A DNA stretch of 64,000 nt, taken from NCBI GenBank assembly GCA_029210725.1, contig JARGFM010000008.1, positions 1 to 64,000 of the forward strand, given 5' to 3'. The notes beneath the pieces are model-generated. The model was not told the DNA's origin, ran no database searches, and worked only from the letters and a program-made list of their open reading frames with translations. Position numbers and translations under genes: made by a program. The stretch is from Bacteroidales bacterium. Lineage in GTDB: Bacteria > Bacteroidota > Bacteroidia > Bacteroidales > GCA-2748055. The first letter of the stretch is position 1. Each line of letters opens with the position of its first letter. This document shows, one piece after another, positions 45,010 to 53,344 of this stretch.

Positions 45010-45911
45010 AGCCCCAGGTATCTGGTCAGCAGCTCCTTGCCCTGCCGGATGGCGTCCCTGCCCGACGACTCAATCCCGTACCACCCGGTATATCCCATTT
45101 TTTTTGACATCCGGATCATACGGCCCGTCAGCTCTTCGGTGGGCTGGTTGCGGTACGACATTCCCCTGGCATAGGGCAACATCTTTTCCAGGTAGGCCAG
45201 GTTATCAAACTCGGGACCCGGCTGCCGCCAGTCCGGATAGGATCCAAAGAGGGGATGGTCGACCGCTTCAAACAGCTTTTCCATCCAGGCCGGATCGTTG
45301 GAGACTCCCCCGTGGTTCTCAATCACCACATTGATTCCGGCCCCGGAGGCATATTCCAGCAGCATCCGGTAGGAATCTGCAGCCCATCCCAGGTTCTCTT
45401 CCGGAGTGGACTCCTCCAGTCCCCTGCAGTTGGTCCGAATGGTATGGCAGCCCAGGTAATGAGCCACATCGATCCATTTCCGGTGATTGATCCCGTATTG
45501 CTTTCTTACCTTTTCCTCGGGAGAACAGGGATCCCCTTCTGCATCGACCATAATCAGCACCATGGTCACCCCGTACTCGTCAGCATTCTTCTTCAGCTGG
45601 TTCAGGTAATTCATATGGGGAACCTCAAAGAGGGTGTTCACAAACTCTATCCCGTTAATATCAAACTCCTCCCGGGCCAGTTTTGGAAAATCGAGCGTGG
45701 TCCACAGGCCCTGCCGGATCTCATCCACCAGCGACCATTGGGCAATCGAAATATCATCCCTTTCGGGCATTACCGGCAAAATAATGGCCGGTTCACTTTT
45801 TGCTGTCCCGTCCGTATCTCCTTGAGATACACAGGATCCCAGCAAGGAAGGAGCCACCACTCCGGCGGCCCCTATTCCCACTGATTTCTCAATAAAAGAT
45901 CTTCTTTTCAT
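45006..45911 (-). CDS. Exported sugar isomerase/epimerase-like TIM-barrel protein
   Basis: 301 residues. The N-terminus MKRRSFIEKSVGIGAAGVV has twin arginine and leads to a lipobox-like SLLGSC, so it is exported and perhaps lipid-anchored. The xylose-isomerase-like/AP-endonuclease-2 barrel shows metal ligands in ALFE/NGIEFVNTLFEV, VIENHGGVSND and the end SRGRD-like GYTGWYGIESSGRDAI. Such barrels, annotated as sugar phosphate isomerase/epimerase, accompany Gfo/Idh and DUF1080 genes in keto-sugar pathways, where they act on unphosphorylated keto-glycosides or their products. The upstream Gfo/Idh gene ends 1 base before its start, so the two are coupled. Confidence 0.87.
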   Translation of the reverse strand: MKRRSFIEKSVGIGAAGVVAPSLLGSCVSQGDTDGTAKSEPAIILPVMPERDDISIAQWSLVDEIRQGLWTTLDFPKLAREEFDINGIEFVNTLFEVPHMNYLNQLKKNADEYGVTMVLIMVDAEGDPCSPEEKVRKQYGINHRKWIDVAHYLGCHTIRTNCRGLEESTPEENLGWAADSYRMLLEYASGAGINVVIENHGGVSNDPAWMEKLFEAVDHPLFGSYPDWRQPGPEFDNLAYLEKMLPYARGMSYRNQPTEELTGRMIRMSKKMGYTGWYGIESSGRDAIRQGKELLTRYLGL

Positions 45912-45912
45912 C

Positions 45913-47424
45913 TTACAACTCCCATCCTTTCCGGTAAGTCCTGGTTAAAAATTCATTGGCATCGGGTTCATTGGTAATCTCCACCTTCTCCGGATCGTAA
46001 TCCACCTTCGTACCGGCTCTCATTGCCACCCCGCCCAGCAGAATGGTCTGGGTCACGGGTGCGGCCTTCAGGAAGGTTCCGGGCGACTCTTCTCCCTTCT
46101 TAAAGGCATCGATCCAGTCGCGATCGGAGCGGATGGTCTCTTCTTTGGGGGGCTTACCGGAACCGGTGAGTTCGACCATCCGTTTTTCGGGAATAAGCAC
46201 GGGACTCTCGCCCCTGAACCCCGAAAGGATCTTTCCCTTGTCTCCCACAAACATCATTCCCTCCCGTGGCAGGTCCTTGCCATCGGCCTCCAGTTCTTCA
46301 GGTGTGAAGGGTTTCATCCCGCCATCGTACCAGAAAAGCTTAAAGGCCGGCAGGGTCTCCTGCTGCGGGAAATCGAACTTCACCATGTTGGAATAGGGAA
46401 AGGCCACGTTGTTACGTACTCCCCTGCTCACGTGGTTGACCACTTCACAGGTGGTGGTCCCGTAGGCCCGTGCACTCAGGGGCGCCGTATGGATCCCCAT
46501 CTGCAGGAACATGGGCCAGAGGCTGTAGTGCCCCATATCGGCAATGGCTCCGGCTCCAAAATCATACCAGCCCCGGAAAACCGCATGGGTATAGTTGGGA
46601 TGGTAGGGCCGGTCGGGTTCCGGTCCCAGCCAGAGGTCCCAGTCAAATCCATCGGGAACGGGCATCTCCTCTTCAGGATTCGCGGTCCACTGCGGCCAGA
46701 CGGGACGGTTCGACCAGTTATGTATTTCTGTAAGAATACCGATATGCCCCTGTTTGATCCACTCCCTGGCCACATCCAGTCCGCTTCTCTGACTCCAGGC
46801 CAGCAGGTGTGATCCCACACCCGTGGTTCTGGCCGTATCAATGGTCAGCAGGGCCTCTTTCATCCGGTTGGCAATGGGCTTGTGAATCACCACGGGCTTC
46901 CCCTTTTTCAAAGAAGCAATGGAAACTGCAGCATGCAAATGGTCAGGGGTCATGATCTTCACCACATCCACATCGGTCTCTTTCTCCAGCAGCTCCCTGA
47001 AATCTATATAGGCCTTGCAGCCCTTGTATGTGCTCTGTCCGCTCTTCATGGCATAGTACTTATCCACCAGTTCCTTGCCCAGGTCACGCCCTCCGGGAAT
47101 ACCATCCAGGGCACTCCCCCATTCAGGATCTTCCAGGGTGCGGCGCATGATGTTGCGGATGCCATTCAGCGACCAGTCCACGTAGTCGGTGGTGAACTTA
47201 TTCGGATCGCAAACAGAAGTGATCTGAATATCCTCCTCCCTGAGCAGCGGGGCCATCTCACGAATCCCCTGGGTTCCGCATCCGATATAGGCGATATTCA
47301 GCTTATCGCTTGGAGCCGTATAGCCCGCTCCTCCCAGGACATGCCTGGGAATAATCGTAAAGGCAGCGGCAGCGGCAGTTGTACCCAAAAACTCTCTGCG
47401 GGTGATTTTTGGTGATTTTTTCAT
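45913..47424 (-). CDS. Tat-exported Gfo/Idh/MocA oxidoreductase (large type)
   Basis: 503 residues. Tat signal ITRREFLGTTAAAAAFTIIP, cleaved near VLGG. NAD(P)-binding start NIAYIGCGTQGIREM (about 45-59), MTPDHLHAAVSIASLKKGKP and VIHKPIANRMKEALLTI give the Rossmann and hinge parts; AGAIADMGHYSLWPMFLQMG carries the conserved catalytic-region His. The C-terminal 60 residues contain the IRSDRDWIDAFKKGEESPG segment common to exported Bacteroidota members. It forms a 1-base-spaced pair with the TIM-barrel isomerase and is divergent from another Gfo/Idh gene across 236 bases. Probable periplasmic sugar oxidoreductase, perhaps glucoside 3-dehydrogenase; substrate not proven. Confidence 0.9.
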   Translation of the reverse strand: MKKSPKITRREFLGTTAAAAAFTIIPRHVLGGAGYTAPSDKLNIAYIGCGTQGIREMAPLLREEDIQITSVCDPNKFTTDYVDWSLNGIRNIMRRTLEDPEWGSALDGIPGGRDLGKELVDKYYAMKSGQSTYKGCKAYIDFRELLEKETDVDVVKIMTPDHLHAAVSIASLKKGKPVVIHKPIANRMKEALLTIDTARTTGVGSHLLAWSQRSGLDVAREWIKQGHIGILTEIHNWSNRPVWPQWTANPEEEMPVPDGFDWDLWLGPEPDRPYHPNYTHAVFRGWYDFGAGAIADMGHYSLWPMFLQMGIHTAPLSARAYGTTTCEVVNHVSRGVRNNVAFPYSNMVKFDFPQQETLPAFKLFWYDGGMKPFTPEELEADGKDLPREGMMFVGDKGKILSGFRGESPVLIPEKRMVELTGSGKPPKEETIRSDRDWIDAFKKGEESPGTFLKAAPVTQTILLGGVAMRAGTKVDYDPEKVEITNEPDANEFLTRTYRKGWEL

Positions 47425-47660
47425 GATGGAAGTTTAGTTAGGAACACTAAATTTAGGAAATTACTCTGTAGATGCCCCCTGATCAGCCGGAAAAAGTGAC
47501 TTTGTGTAAAAAATACATAAAAGGAATGCTGATTTGCTGATAAAGGGGCAGAGATCGCCCAATAAAGGATAGCTGAGAGTTTTAACTATGGATTTTTATT
47601 ACTAAATTGGAGGGCGATTATTCAACTTAGACAAAATACCTAACTTAAATCAAGACTATT

Positions 47661-49142
47661 ATGAGTAAAGAAAAAAAAGGTGGGGTTTCCCGTAGGGCTT
47701 TTATGGGCACTACCGCTGCTGCAACTGCAGGTTTCACCATTCTGCCCAGTAAGGTGATCAGTGGAATGGGTCACGTTGCCCCCAGCGACAAGATGAACAT
47801 TGCTGCGGTAGGTATTGGAGGTATGGGTGCTTCCAACCTCCGGAACATCAAGGATCAGAATATTGTAGCTCTCTGCGATGTAGACTGGAAATATGCTGAT
47901 GGCACATTTAAGAGATATCCCGATGCCAAAAAATTCTGGGACTGGAGAAAGATGTATGATAAGATGGGCAAAGATATCGATGGAGTTATCGTAGCCACTG
48001 CCGACCATACCCACGCACTTATCGCTGCCCACGGGATGACCATGAATAAGCACATGTACGTCCAGAAGCCTCTGACACACTCCGTGTATGAGTCGCGCTT
48101 GCTGACCAACCTGGCCGACAAGCACCAGCTGGCCACCTCCATGGGTAACCAGGGATCGTCCGGCGAAGGGGTCAACCTGGTTTGTGAATGGCTGGCCAAT
48201 GGCGAGATCGGAGAAGTAACCAAAGTAGAGGCCTTTACCGACCGGCCCATCTGGCCCCAGGGTCTGAATATACCCGAAAAAGTAGATCCGGTTCCGGATA
48301 CCCTCAACTGGGATCTCTTTACCGGTCCGGCCGAAATGAAAGACTTTAATGAGATTTACCACCCCTGGAACTGGCGTGGCTGGTGGGACTATGGAACAGG
48401 GGCCCTGGGCGATATGGCCTGCCATATCCTGCATCCGGTTTTCGTTGGTCTGAAACTGACCTACCCAAGCAAGGTACAGGCCAGTTCTACCCTCCTGCTG
48501 ACCGAATGCGCCCCCAATGCACAAATGGTGAAGCTGACTTATCCCGCCAGGGACAATATGCCCAGGGTAGCTCTGCCCGAGGTCGAAGTTACCTGGTATG
48601 ATGGTGGTCTGCAGCCCATGAAGCCGGCAGGCTGGCCCGATGGCAAGGACATGAACGATCAGGGTGGTGGCGTGTTGTTCCACGGAACCAAGGATACCCT
48701 GGTTTGTGGTTGCTACGGTGTGAACCCCTGGTTGCTTTCCGGAAGGGTGCCCGATGCTCCCAAATTCAGGCGCCGCGTAGAGGCCAGCCATGAAATGGAC
48801 TGGGTCAGGGCCTGCAAGGAGAGTCCCGAAAACCGGGTTCAGACCGCATCCCCGTTCAGCGAAGCCGGTCCATTCAACGAGATGGTGGTTATGGGCGTGA
48901 ATGCAGTTCGCCTCCAGGGCCTGAACAAGGAGCTGGAATGGGATGGTGCAAAGATGGAGTTCACCAATATCAGCGATAGTGAAGAGCTGCGCATGTGCAT
49001 CAAGGACGGATTTGAGATCCACGACGGACACCCGACCTTCAAGAAGGACTGGACCGATAAATTCTCAGCCAGGGAGTTCTCCAGGGAACTGGTGAAACAC
49101 ACCCCGAGAGAAGGTGGCTGGGAGCTTCCCCCCATGCCTTAA
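47661..49142 (+). CDS. Tat-exported Gfo/Idh/MocA oxidoreductase paired with DUF1080 gene
   Basis: 493 residues. Tat signal VSRRAFMGTTAAATAGFTIL, cleaved near VISG. Cofactor-binding start NIAAVGIGGMGASNLRN (about 44-60), VALCDVDWKYADGTF, TADHTHALIAAHGM and YVQKPLTHSVYESRLL (conserved Lys of the EKP-type motif, here QKP). GTGALGDMACHILHPVF holds the conserved His region. Long substrate domain with DWVRACKESPENRV near the end. Divergent from the Gfo/Idh-isomerase pair and followed 75 bases later by the DUF1080 gene, with a strong hairpin between them. Likely periplasmic 3-oxidation of glycosides; inference from neighbourhood. Sense codons and composition are ordinary. Confidence 0.91.
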   Translation: MSKEKKGGVSRRAFMGTTAAATAGFTILPSKVISGMGHVAPSDKMNIAAVGIGGMGASNLRNIKDQNIVALCDVDWKYADGTFKRYPDAKKFWDWRKMYDKMGKDIDGVIVATADHTHALIAAHGMTMNKHMYVQKPLTHSVYESRLLTNLADKHQLATSMGNQGSSGEGVNLVCEWLANGEIGEVTKVEAFTDRPIWPQGLNIPEKVDPVPDTLNWDLFTGPAEMKDFNEIYHPWNWRGWWDYGTGALGDMACHILHPVFVGLKLTYPSKVQASSTLLLTECAPNAQMVKLTYPARDNMPRVALPEVEVTWYDGGLQPMKPAGWPDGKDMNDQGGGVLFHGTKDTLVCGCYGVNPWLLSGRVPDAPKFRRRVEASHEMDWVRACKESPENRVQTASPFSEAGPFNEMVVMGVNAVRLQGLNKELEWDGAKMEFTNISDSEELRMCIKDGFEIHDGHPTFKKDWTDKFSAREFSRELVKHTPREGGWELPPMP

Positions 49143-49164
49143 GCAAGTTGAATTAAAAATCAAT

Positions 49165-49198
49165 CAACTATCCTTGCAGCAAGCTGCGGGGATAGTTG
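49165..49198. repeat. Long perfect hairpin between Gfo/Idh and DUF1080 genes
   Basis: CAACTATCC TT GCAGC, loop AA, GCTGC GG GGATAGTTG: 16 pairs including two G-T wobbles. It shares the GCAGC/GCTGC core with the hairpins at 32998 and 33054. No T-run directly follows, so more likely an mRNA-stabilising or REP-like element than a terminator. Confidence 0.7.
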
Positions 49199-49217
49199 GT
49201 TTTAAAATCGAAATCTG

Positions 49218-50015
49218 ATGAAACAACTATTTTATCTGTTTATTGCTGTTTTATTTCTGGGACTGTCGGCCTGTAACTCTGCCCCTAAAAAGGGAAAGGC
49301 TGCTGATGAGGAAAGCACTGAAGTAACGACCGGAGAAGTTGCTGCCATCAATACCCTTACAGAACAGGAAAAAACAGAGGGCTGGATCCTGATGTTCGAT
49401 GGCGAAACCACCGAGGGCTGGCGTGAATACGATGCCGGAGTCTTCCCCGATACCGGCTGGTACATCGAAGATGGTGCCCTGGTATGTGAAAACTCCGGGA
49501 ACGGCGAGGCCGGATTTGGTGGTGACATCATTTACGACAAACAGTTTACCAACTTCCATTTCAAAGTGGACTGGATGATTGAAGAGGGAGGTAACTCCGG
49601 GATCTTCTATCTTGCGCAGGAATTGCCGGGCAAGAAGATCTGGTATACAGCTCCGGAATATCAGATCCTGGATAACTTTGGAAACCACATCGACAATACC
49701 CTGGGTGAAAACGGAAACCGGAGGGCCGGAAGTCTTTACGACCTGATCCCCCCCGATCCGCAGAATGCCAAAGGGCCCATGGAGTGGAACTCCGCGGAGA
49801 TTATCTCCTATGAAGGAACCATCGTCTACCGGATGAATGGAGAGAACACCATTGAGTTTCACCTCTGGACCGATGAGTGGAAAGAGATGATCGCCAATAG
49901 CAAGTTCCCGGAATTTAATCCTGATTTTGCAGATGTGGCCAAGACAGGCTATATCGGTCTCCAGGACCACGGCCATGCGGTCTGGTTCAGGAATATCAAG
50001 ATCAAGGAGTTGTAA
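49218..50015 (+). CDS. DUF1080 (3-keto-disaccharide hydrolase-like) lipoprotein
   Basis: 265 residues. Lipoprotein signal with lipobox FLGLSAC then NSAPKKG. A single beta-jelly-roll of the DUF1080/concanavalin-like family: WILMFDGETTEGWREYD (about 60-76), YIEDGALVCENSG, FHFKVDWMIEEGGNSGIFY (about 115-133), YQILDN and a closing GYIGLQDHGHAVWFRNIKIKEL. The family is now known to cleave 3-keto-glycosides in bacterial keto-sugar pathways (hydrolysis or 1,2-elimination). Its gene is downstream of a Tat-exported Gfo/Idh gene, supporting that role here. Probably anchored facing the periplasm. Confidence 0.9.
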   Translation: MKQLFYLFIAVLFLGLSACNSAPKKGKAADEESTEVTTGEVAAINTLTEQEKTEGWILMFDGETTEGWREYDAGVFPDTGWYIEDGALVCENSGNGEAGFGGDIIYDKQFTNFHFKVDWMIEEGGNSGIFYLAQELPGKKIWYTAPEYQILDNFGNHIDNTLGENGNRRAGSLYDLIPPDPQNAKGPMEWNSAEIISYEGTIVYRMNGENTIEFHLWTDEWKEMIANSKFPEFNPDFADVAKTGYIGLQDHGHAVWFRNIKIKEL

Positions 50016-50035
50016 CAGGGAAGTTTCAAGCAATC

Positions 50036-50191
50036 GAAAAGGAGGTCGTCCAAAAATACCTCTTTGAAAGTTATACCTGTGAGGAAGCCTACAAATCTTT
50101 ACTGCGTAAATATTTTAAGCGACGAACGGGTATAACGAAAAAGAGGCTGTATCAAAAGGTACGGCCTCTTACATTTGTACCCAGACCATAA
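50036..50191 (+). pseudogene. Coding-like remnant next to the IS110 fragment
   Basis: A 51-codon open segment without a start codon, ending in TAA at 50189-50191, with a clearly protein-like sequence (EKEVVQKYLFESYTCEEAY, then KSLLRKYFKRRTGITKKRLYQ). It begins directly after the DUF1080 stop. I do not recognise the parent; the basic tail suggests a DNA-binding or transposase end. The stretch AAGAGGC at 50139 and GCCTCTT at 50164-50170 form an inverted repeat around TGTATCAAAAGGTACG, and GAGGCTGTATCAAAA resembles the outer ends of several Bacteroidota insertion sequences. Confidence 0.4.
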
Positions 50192-50414
50192 ATAGGGTTA
50201 ATTTGTTTAGTTAAACTAAACATTTTGGCCTTAGGGAGCGAGAGTAGGTACGGCCAGATAGGCATAAAGTCATATCGAAAAAGAGGATGCTCCGTTCCCA
50301 TTTTAGTTTCTTCAGAGTCTGGACAGTACTTCATGCTATCATTAGATAAGCAAGTGTAAATCAAGAGACAAGATGATGGAGAAACTAGGTCAATTAACCT
50401 AAATTCTCAGCATC
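50192..50414 (+). ncRNA. Non-coding leader of IS110 remnant, possible bridge-RNA region
   Basis: No convincing gene. The region directly upstream of the IS110 recombinase start is where IS110-group elements carry the non-coding left end that encodes the bridge RNA. It contains a near-perfect palindrome, TGTTTAGTT A AACTAAACA at 50204-50222. Whether an RNA is made, and where the element's left border lies, cannot be told from one sequence. Confidence 0.25.
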
Positions 50415-50858
50415 ATGGAACAGCTTATCAAGCAAAGTGTAGGGATTGACGTCTCAAAAGAAAGCTTTACTGCATGTGTCTGTACTCATTACAAGACAGG
50501 GGAAGAACGACTTAGTGAAGTTATTGAGTTCAAAAATCTAAAATCAGGTTTTAATCAGCTCATCACGTGGAGTCGAAAGATCACTGTACCATCATTAGAA
50601 GTGACTTTCGTTATGGAGGCGACAGGCGTTTACTATGAAAACTTGGCACATCATCTCTACAATCTTAAACAACCAGTTTGTGTCCTACTTCCCAACAAAG
50701 TCAGCCACTTTGCAAAAAGTCTCAATGTAAAAACGAAAACAGACAAGGTGGATGCCCGTGTCATTGCACGAATGGGAGCAGAAAGGAAATTATCAAACTG
50801 GGTGCCACCACACCCGCTATTTAAACAACTTAAAGATCTGAAGTTCTCCTTCGTTTAG
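50415..50858 (+). pseudogene. IS110-family transposase, C-terminal half missing
   Basis: 147 residues. The N-terminal DEDD RuvC-like domain is clear: SVGIDVSKESFTACVC with the first Asp (about 10), VMEATGVYYENLAHHLY with the Glu (about 74), and KTKTDKVDARVIARMG with the two Asp (about 115-120). Family proteins are about 310-400 residues with a second, serine-containing Tnp_20 domain; here the frame ends after FKQLKDLKFSFV, so that domain is absent and the element cannot move by itself. Downstream AATATCC...GGATATT (about 50867-50891) forms a small inverted repeat. Lies between the DUF1080 gene and the convergent NagB-like gene, so the insertion did not obviously break a neighbour. Confidence 0.85.
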
Positions 50859-50928
50859 CCCAAATTACAAAATATCCTTAAAACGTTTGGATATTAAAAC
50901 AGTACCTCTTTTTCATTCAGGCTGCCCG

Positions 50929-53250
50929 CTAGAGTACCACTCCCTCCATGGATTTTTCCAGTTCACGGGCGTTGGTCAGAAATTCATCCAGTTTCATCTC
51001 CTTGAAATAGAGCAGTCCGTGGGTGGACCTTATCCGGGGACTATCGCTCTGGTAGAAGGTGTTTTTTCCAACCAGCAACTGGATCTGTTTCAGCTGTTCC
51101 ACCCAGATGCGTTTGGTCAGATCGCTGAATTTACCATCGTGCTGGTAGGATGGGAAGGAGGCATCCACCTGGCTCAGGTAGCTGTGGGTAAAGGCATTGT
51201 CCATAACTCCCATGGCATTCAGCGAGACCGGAACGATCACATTGGCCTCAGCCGGATGAAAGCGGTACCACACATTCCTGTATCCCCATACCCTGAGCCC
51301 GGATAAATCCTCCTCCCTGCTCCACTTACGAAGGGCTTCTGCAATCACCTGCAGCACCTTGTAATGGGTGTCGGGGCCGCTTCCCTCGGGGTCAAAGGCC
51401 AGGCTTACCACGGTGGGTTTGATCTCCCTGAGCTTTTCCAGGATGGGTTCCACGTCCCTTTCCAGCTTGGGTTGCTCGGTAAATACCTCGCCGGTGTAAA
51501 AGCCCAGCCTGAGGTGATGTACGTTTTTAGTCTCAATTCCAAAATAGGCCCAGACCAGTTCCTCCTCGAACTCCCGGATCATCCCCTTCAGCTTCTGGAT
51601 ATCGGGCTGATTGACCTCCCCGTCGTAGCTCTTGTTCAGGATATGAATGATGTTGTTGATCTCATCGCGCAGCTGGTATTTGCTCTTCACCTTATACAGG
51701 CCCACCATATCACGAACGATCCGGTGAGCCAGGCCCCTCCGGAGTTCAAAATCCTCTCCCGAGGCCACCTTCAGCAAGTAATGGTTCACATCCTTGTCCC
51801 GCTTGAATTTATATCCCGTTTCAAAGAAATCCGGATAATTGACCATCTGCATCATTCCGTTGTCGAGGAAGTAGCGGGTATCTTCCAGGGCTTTGATCAC
51901 AAAATCGTTGGTAACAGCGGTAAACCCGGAGGTGAGCACCGAAAAGTAATTGGTATTGGTCTCGTTCCGCATCAACCGGTGAATATGAGGGTTGATCCCC
52001 AGCATGATATCATCGTGGTGGGGTCCCGTATGGTAATAGGTCTGATTTTTTTCGGCTACCATCCCCTTTTCAAACTTTGCCATGGTGGAGCTGATCACCC
52101 CGGAAACCGTATCCTCATTCAAACCGGGTATCTGCCTGCAATAACGGTCCCCTTTCAAATCGCTCATGGTAAGATGATGCCCGTACTTGTTCAATTTAGC
52201 ACAAAGATCGATCACCGCACGGTCGGTCTTGGCCTGGGTCCATTCCCCCTCCTTATATAAGGCATCCACGGAAGCCTGGAGACTGGCAGCCGCTCCGGTG
52301 GTCAGGTAAAAACGGGCATGATCCAGTTTTGACAGCACGCTGGCCGGGTAAAGCACCGAAGGTTCATTCTCCAGGGCCTCCCTGACCATGGGAGCCTTGG
52401 CCTCTCCGGCGGCAAAGATGAGAGCCACTGCATCCGGATTATGGGTAATGGTATCCAGTCCGATGGTAATGACCAGGCGGTTCCGGGAGATTTCGATTCC
52501 TCCCAGATCCCCCGCAGCCACGGCCTGTGTTTCAAAATTGGTTTCGGTAAGCCGGGTGGTGGAATGATGGTCGGATCCCCGGACATTAAAAGCGATATGA
52601 CCGTCCGGTCCGATCCCTCCCAGGAAAAATCCTATTCCTCCTTTGTCCCGGATCTGTTTTTCATAATTCGTGCACCAGTCATCGATCAGGAAGATCGATT
52701 CCTGCTGTAATTTTTCGGTCTGACTCTTAGGGGCCCGGTACCTCAGCGAGAGATCCACCCGGCTGTCGGGAAAAACTTCTCTGAAATGTTTGCCTTCTGC
52801 CAGAAGAATCTCATCTGAATTAATCAGCAGGGCATTTTTCGGATCCAGGCCAAATCCCTGGATGTAATATTTTTTCACATAGTTGTAAAAACTGTTATGC
52901 TGTTCGGAGCTGATGGGATAAAACTCATCGATCTGAACAAAATGAAGATCCTTCAGGGAGGGCTTTTTTAAATCCGCAACGCCATATTTGCCTCTCAGCT
53001 CCTTAATTTTCTGCTCCTCCCAGTTTTCCAGAAGGTGAGTGGTCCACTTGATAAAATACTCCGGCGTTTTCCCGGTGGGCAGACTGATCACTCCCCCGGG
53101 ATTCTCACTGACCCACTCCAGAAAACGAAGGGCGGTAAGCAGGCCCATCAAGGGGAAATTCTCCACCACGATATAGGGGATCCTGGTGCGGATCAACGCT
53201 TCGCCGGAGATTTTATAAAAGGCTTTTTCAACTTGGGACTTGAACTGCAT
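50929..53250 (-). CDS. Glucosamine-6-phosphate deaminase fused to a PIG-L deacetylase-like domain
   Basis: 773 residues with two domains. N-terminal NagB-like domain, about 25-320: ISLPTGKTPEYFIKW, FVQIDEFYPISSEQHNSF, GGIGPDGHIAFNVRGSDHHS (the phosphate and catalytic loop) and AGEAKAPMVREAL. C-terminal PIG-L/LmbE-type domain, about 395-640: TGPHHDDIMLGINPHIHRL carries the metal-binding HxDD motif, and FDPEGSGPDTHYKVLQ the second His. The fusion is known in Bacteroidota NagB annotation. It suggests deacetylation and deamination of GlcNAc-6-phosphate-like substrates in one polypeptide. The frame opens at a TTG at 53274; ATG at 53250 (MQFKSQVEKAF) is the natural start. Confidence 0.9.
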   Translation of the reverse strand: MQFKSQVEKAFYKISGEALIRTRIPYIVVENFPLMGLLTALRFLEWVSENPGGVISLPTGKTPEYFIKWTTHLLENWEEQKIKELRGKYGVADLKKPSLKDLHFVQIDEFYPISSEQHNSFYNYVKKYYIQGFGLDPKNALLINSDEILLAEGKHFREVFPDSRVDLSLRYRAPKSQTEKLQQESIFLIDDWCTNYEKQIRDKGGIGFFLGGIGPDGHIAFNVRGSDHHSTTRLTETNFETQAVAAGDLGGIEISRNRLVITIGLDTITHNPDAVALIFAAGEAKAPMVREALENEPSVLYPASVLSKLDHARFYLTTGAAASLQASVDALYKEGEWTQAKTDRAVIDLCAKLNKYGHHLTMSDLKGDRYCRQIPGLNEDTVSGVISSTMAKFEKGMVAEKNQTYYHTGPHHDDIMLGINPHIHRLMRNETNTNYFSVLTSGFTAVTNDFVIKALEDTRYFLDNGMMQMVNYPDFFETGYKFKRDKDVNHYLLKVASGEDFELRRGLAHRIVRDMVGLYKVKSKYQLRDEINNIIHILNKSYDGEVNQPDIQKLKGMIREFEEELVWAYFGIETKNVHHLRLGFYTGEVFTEQPKLERDVEPILEKLREIKPTVVSLAFDPEGSGPDTHYKVLQVIAEALRKWSREEDLSGLRVWGYRNVWYRFHPAEANVIVPVSLNAMGVMDNAFTHSYLSQVDASFPSYQHDGKFSDLTKRIWVEQLKQIQLLVGKNTFYQSDSPRIRSTHGLLYFKEMKLDEFLTNARELEKSMEGVVL

Positions 53251-53344
53251 GATGTTGGAATTTAATATTTTCAATAATTACAGGAGAAAGGCAAAAGTAT
53301 TCATTTTGCACGTCTTTATCAATGAGACAAAGAAAAAATGACAG

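Noticed and set aside
47640-49031. 463-residue minus-strand ORF
   Set aside because: Antisense shadow of the Gfo/Idh gene at 47661; composition is that of a reversed coding frame.
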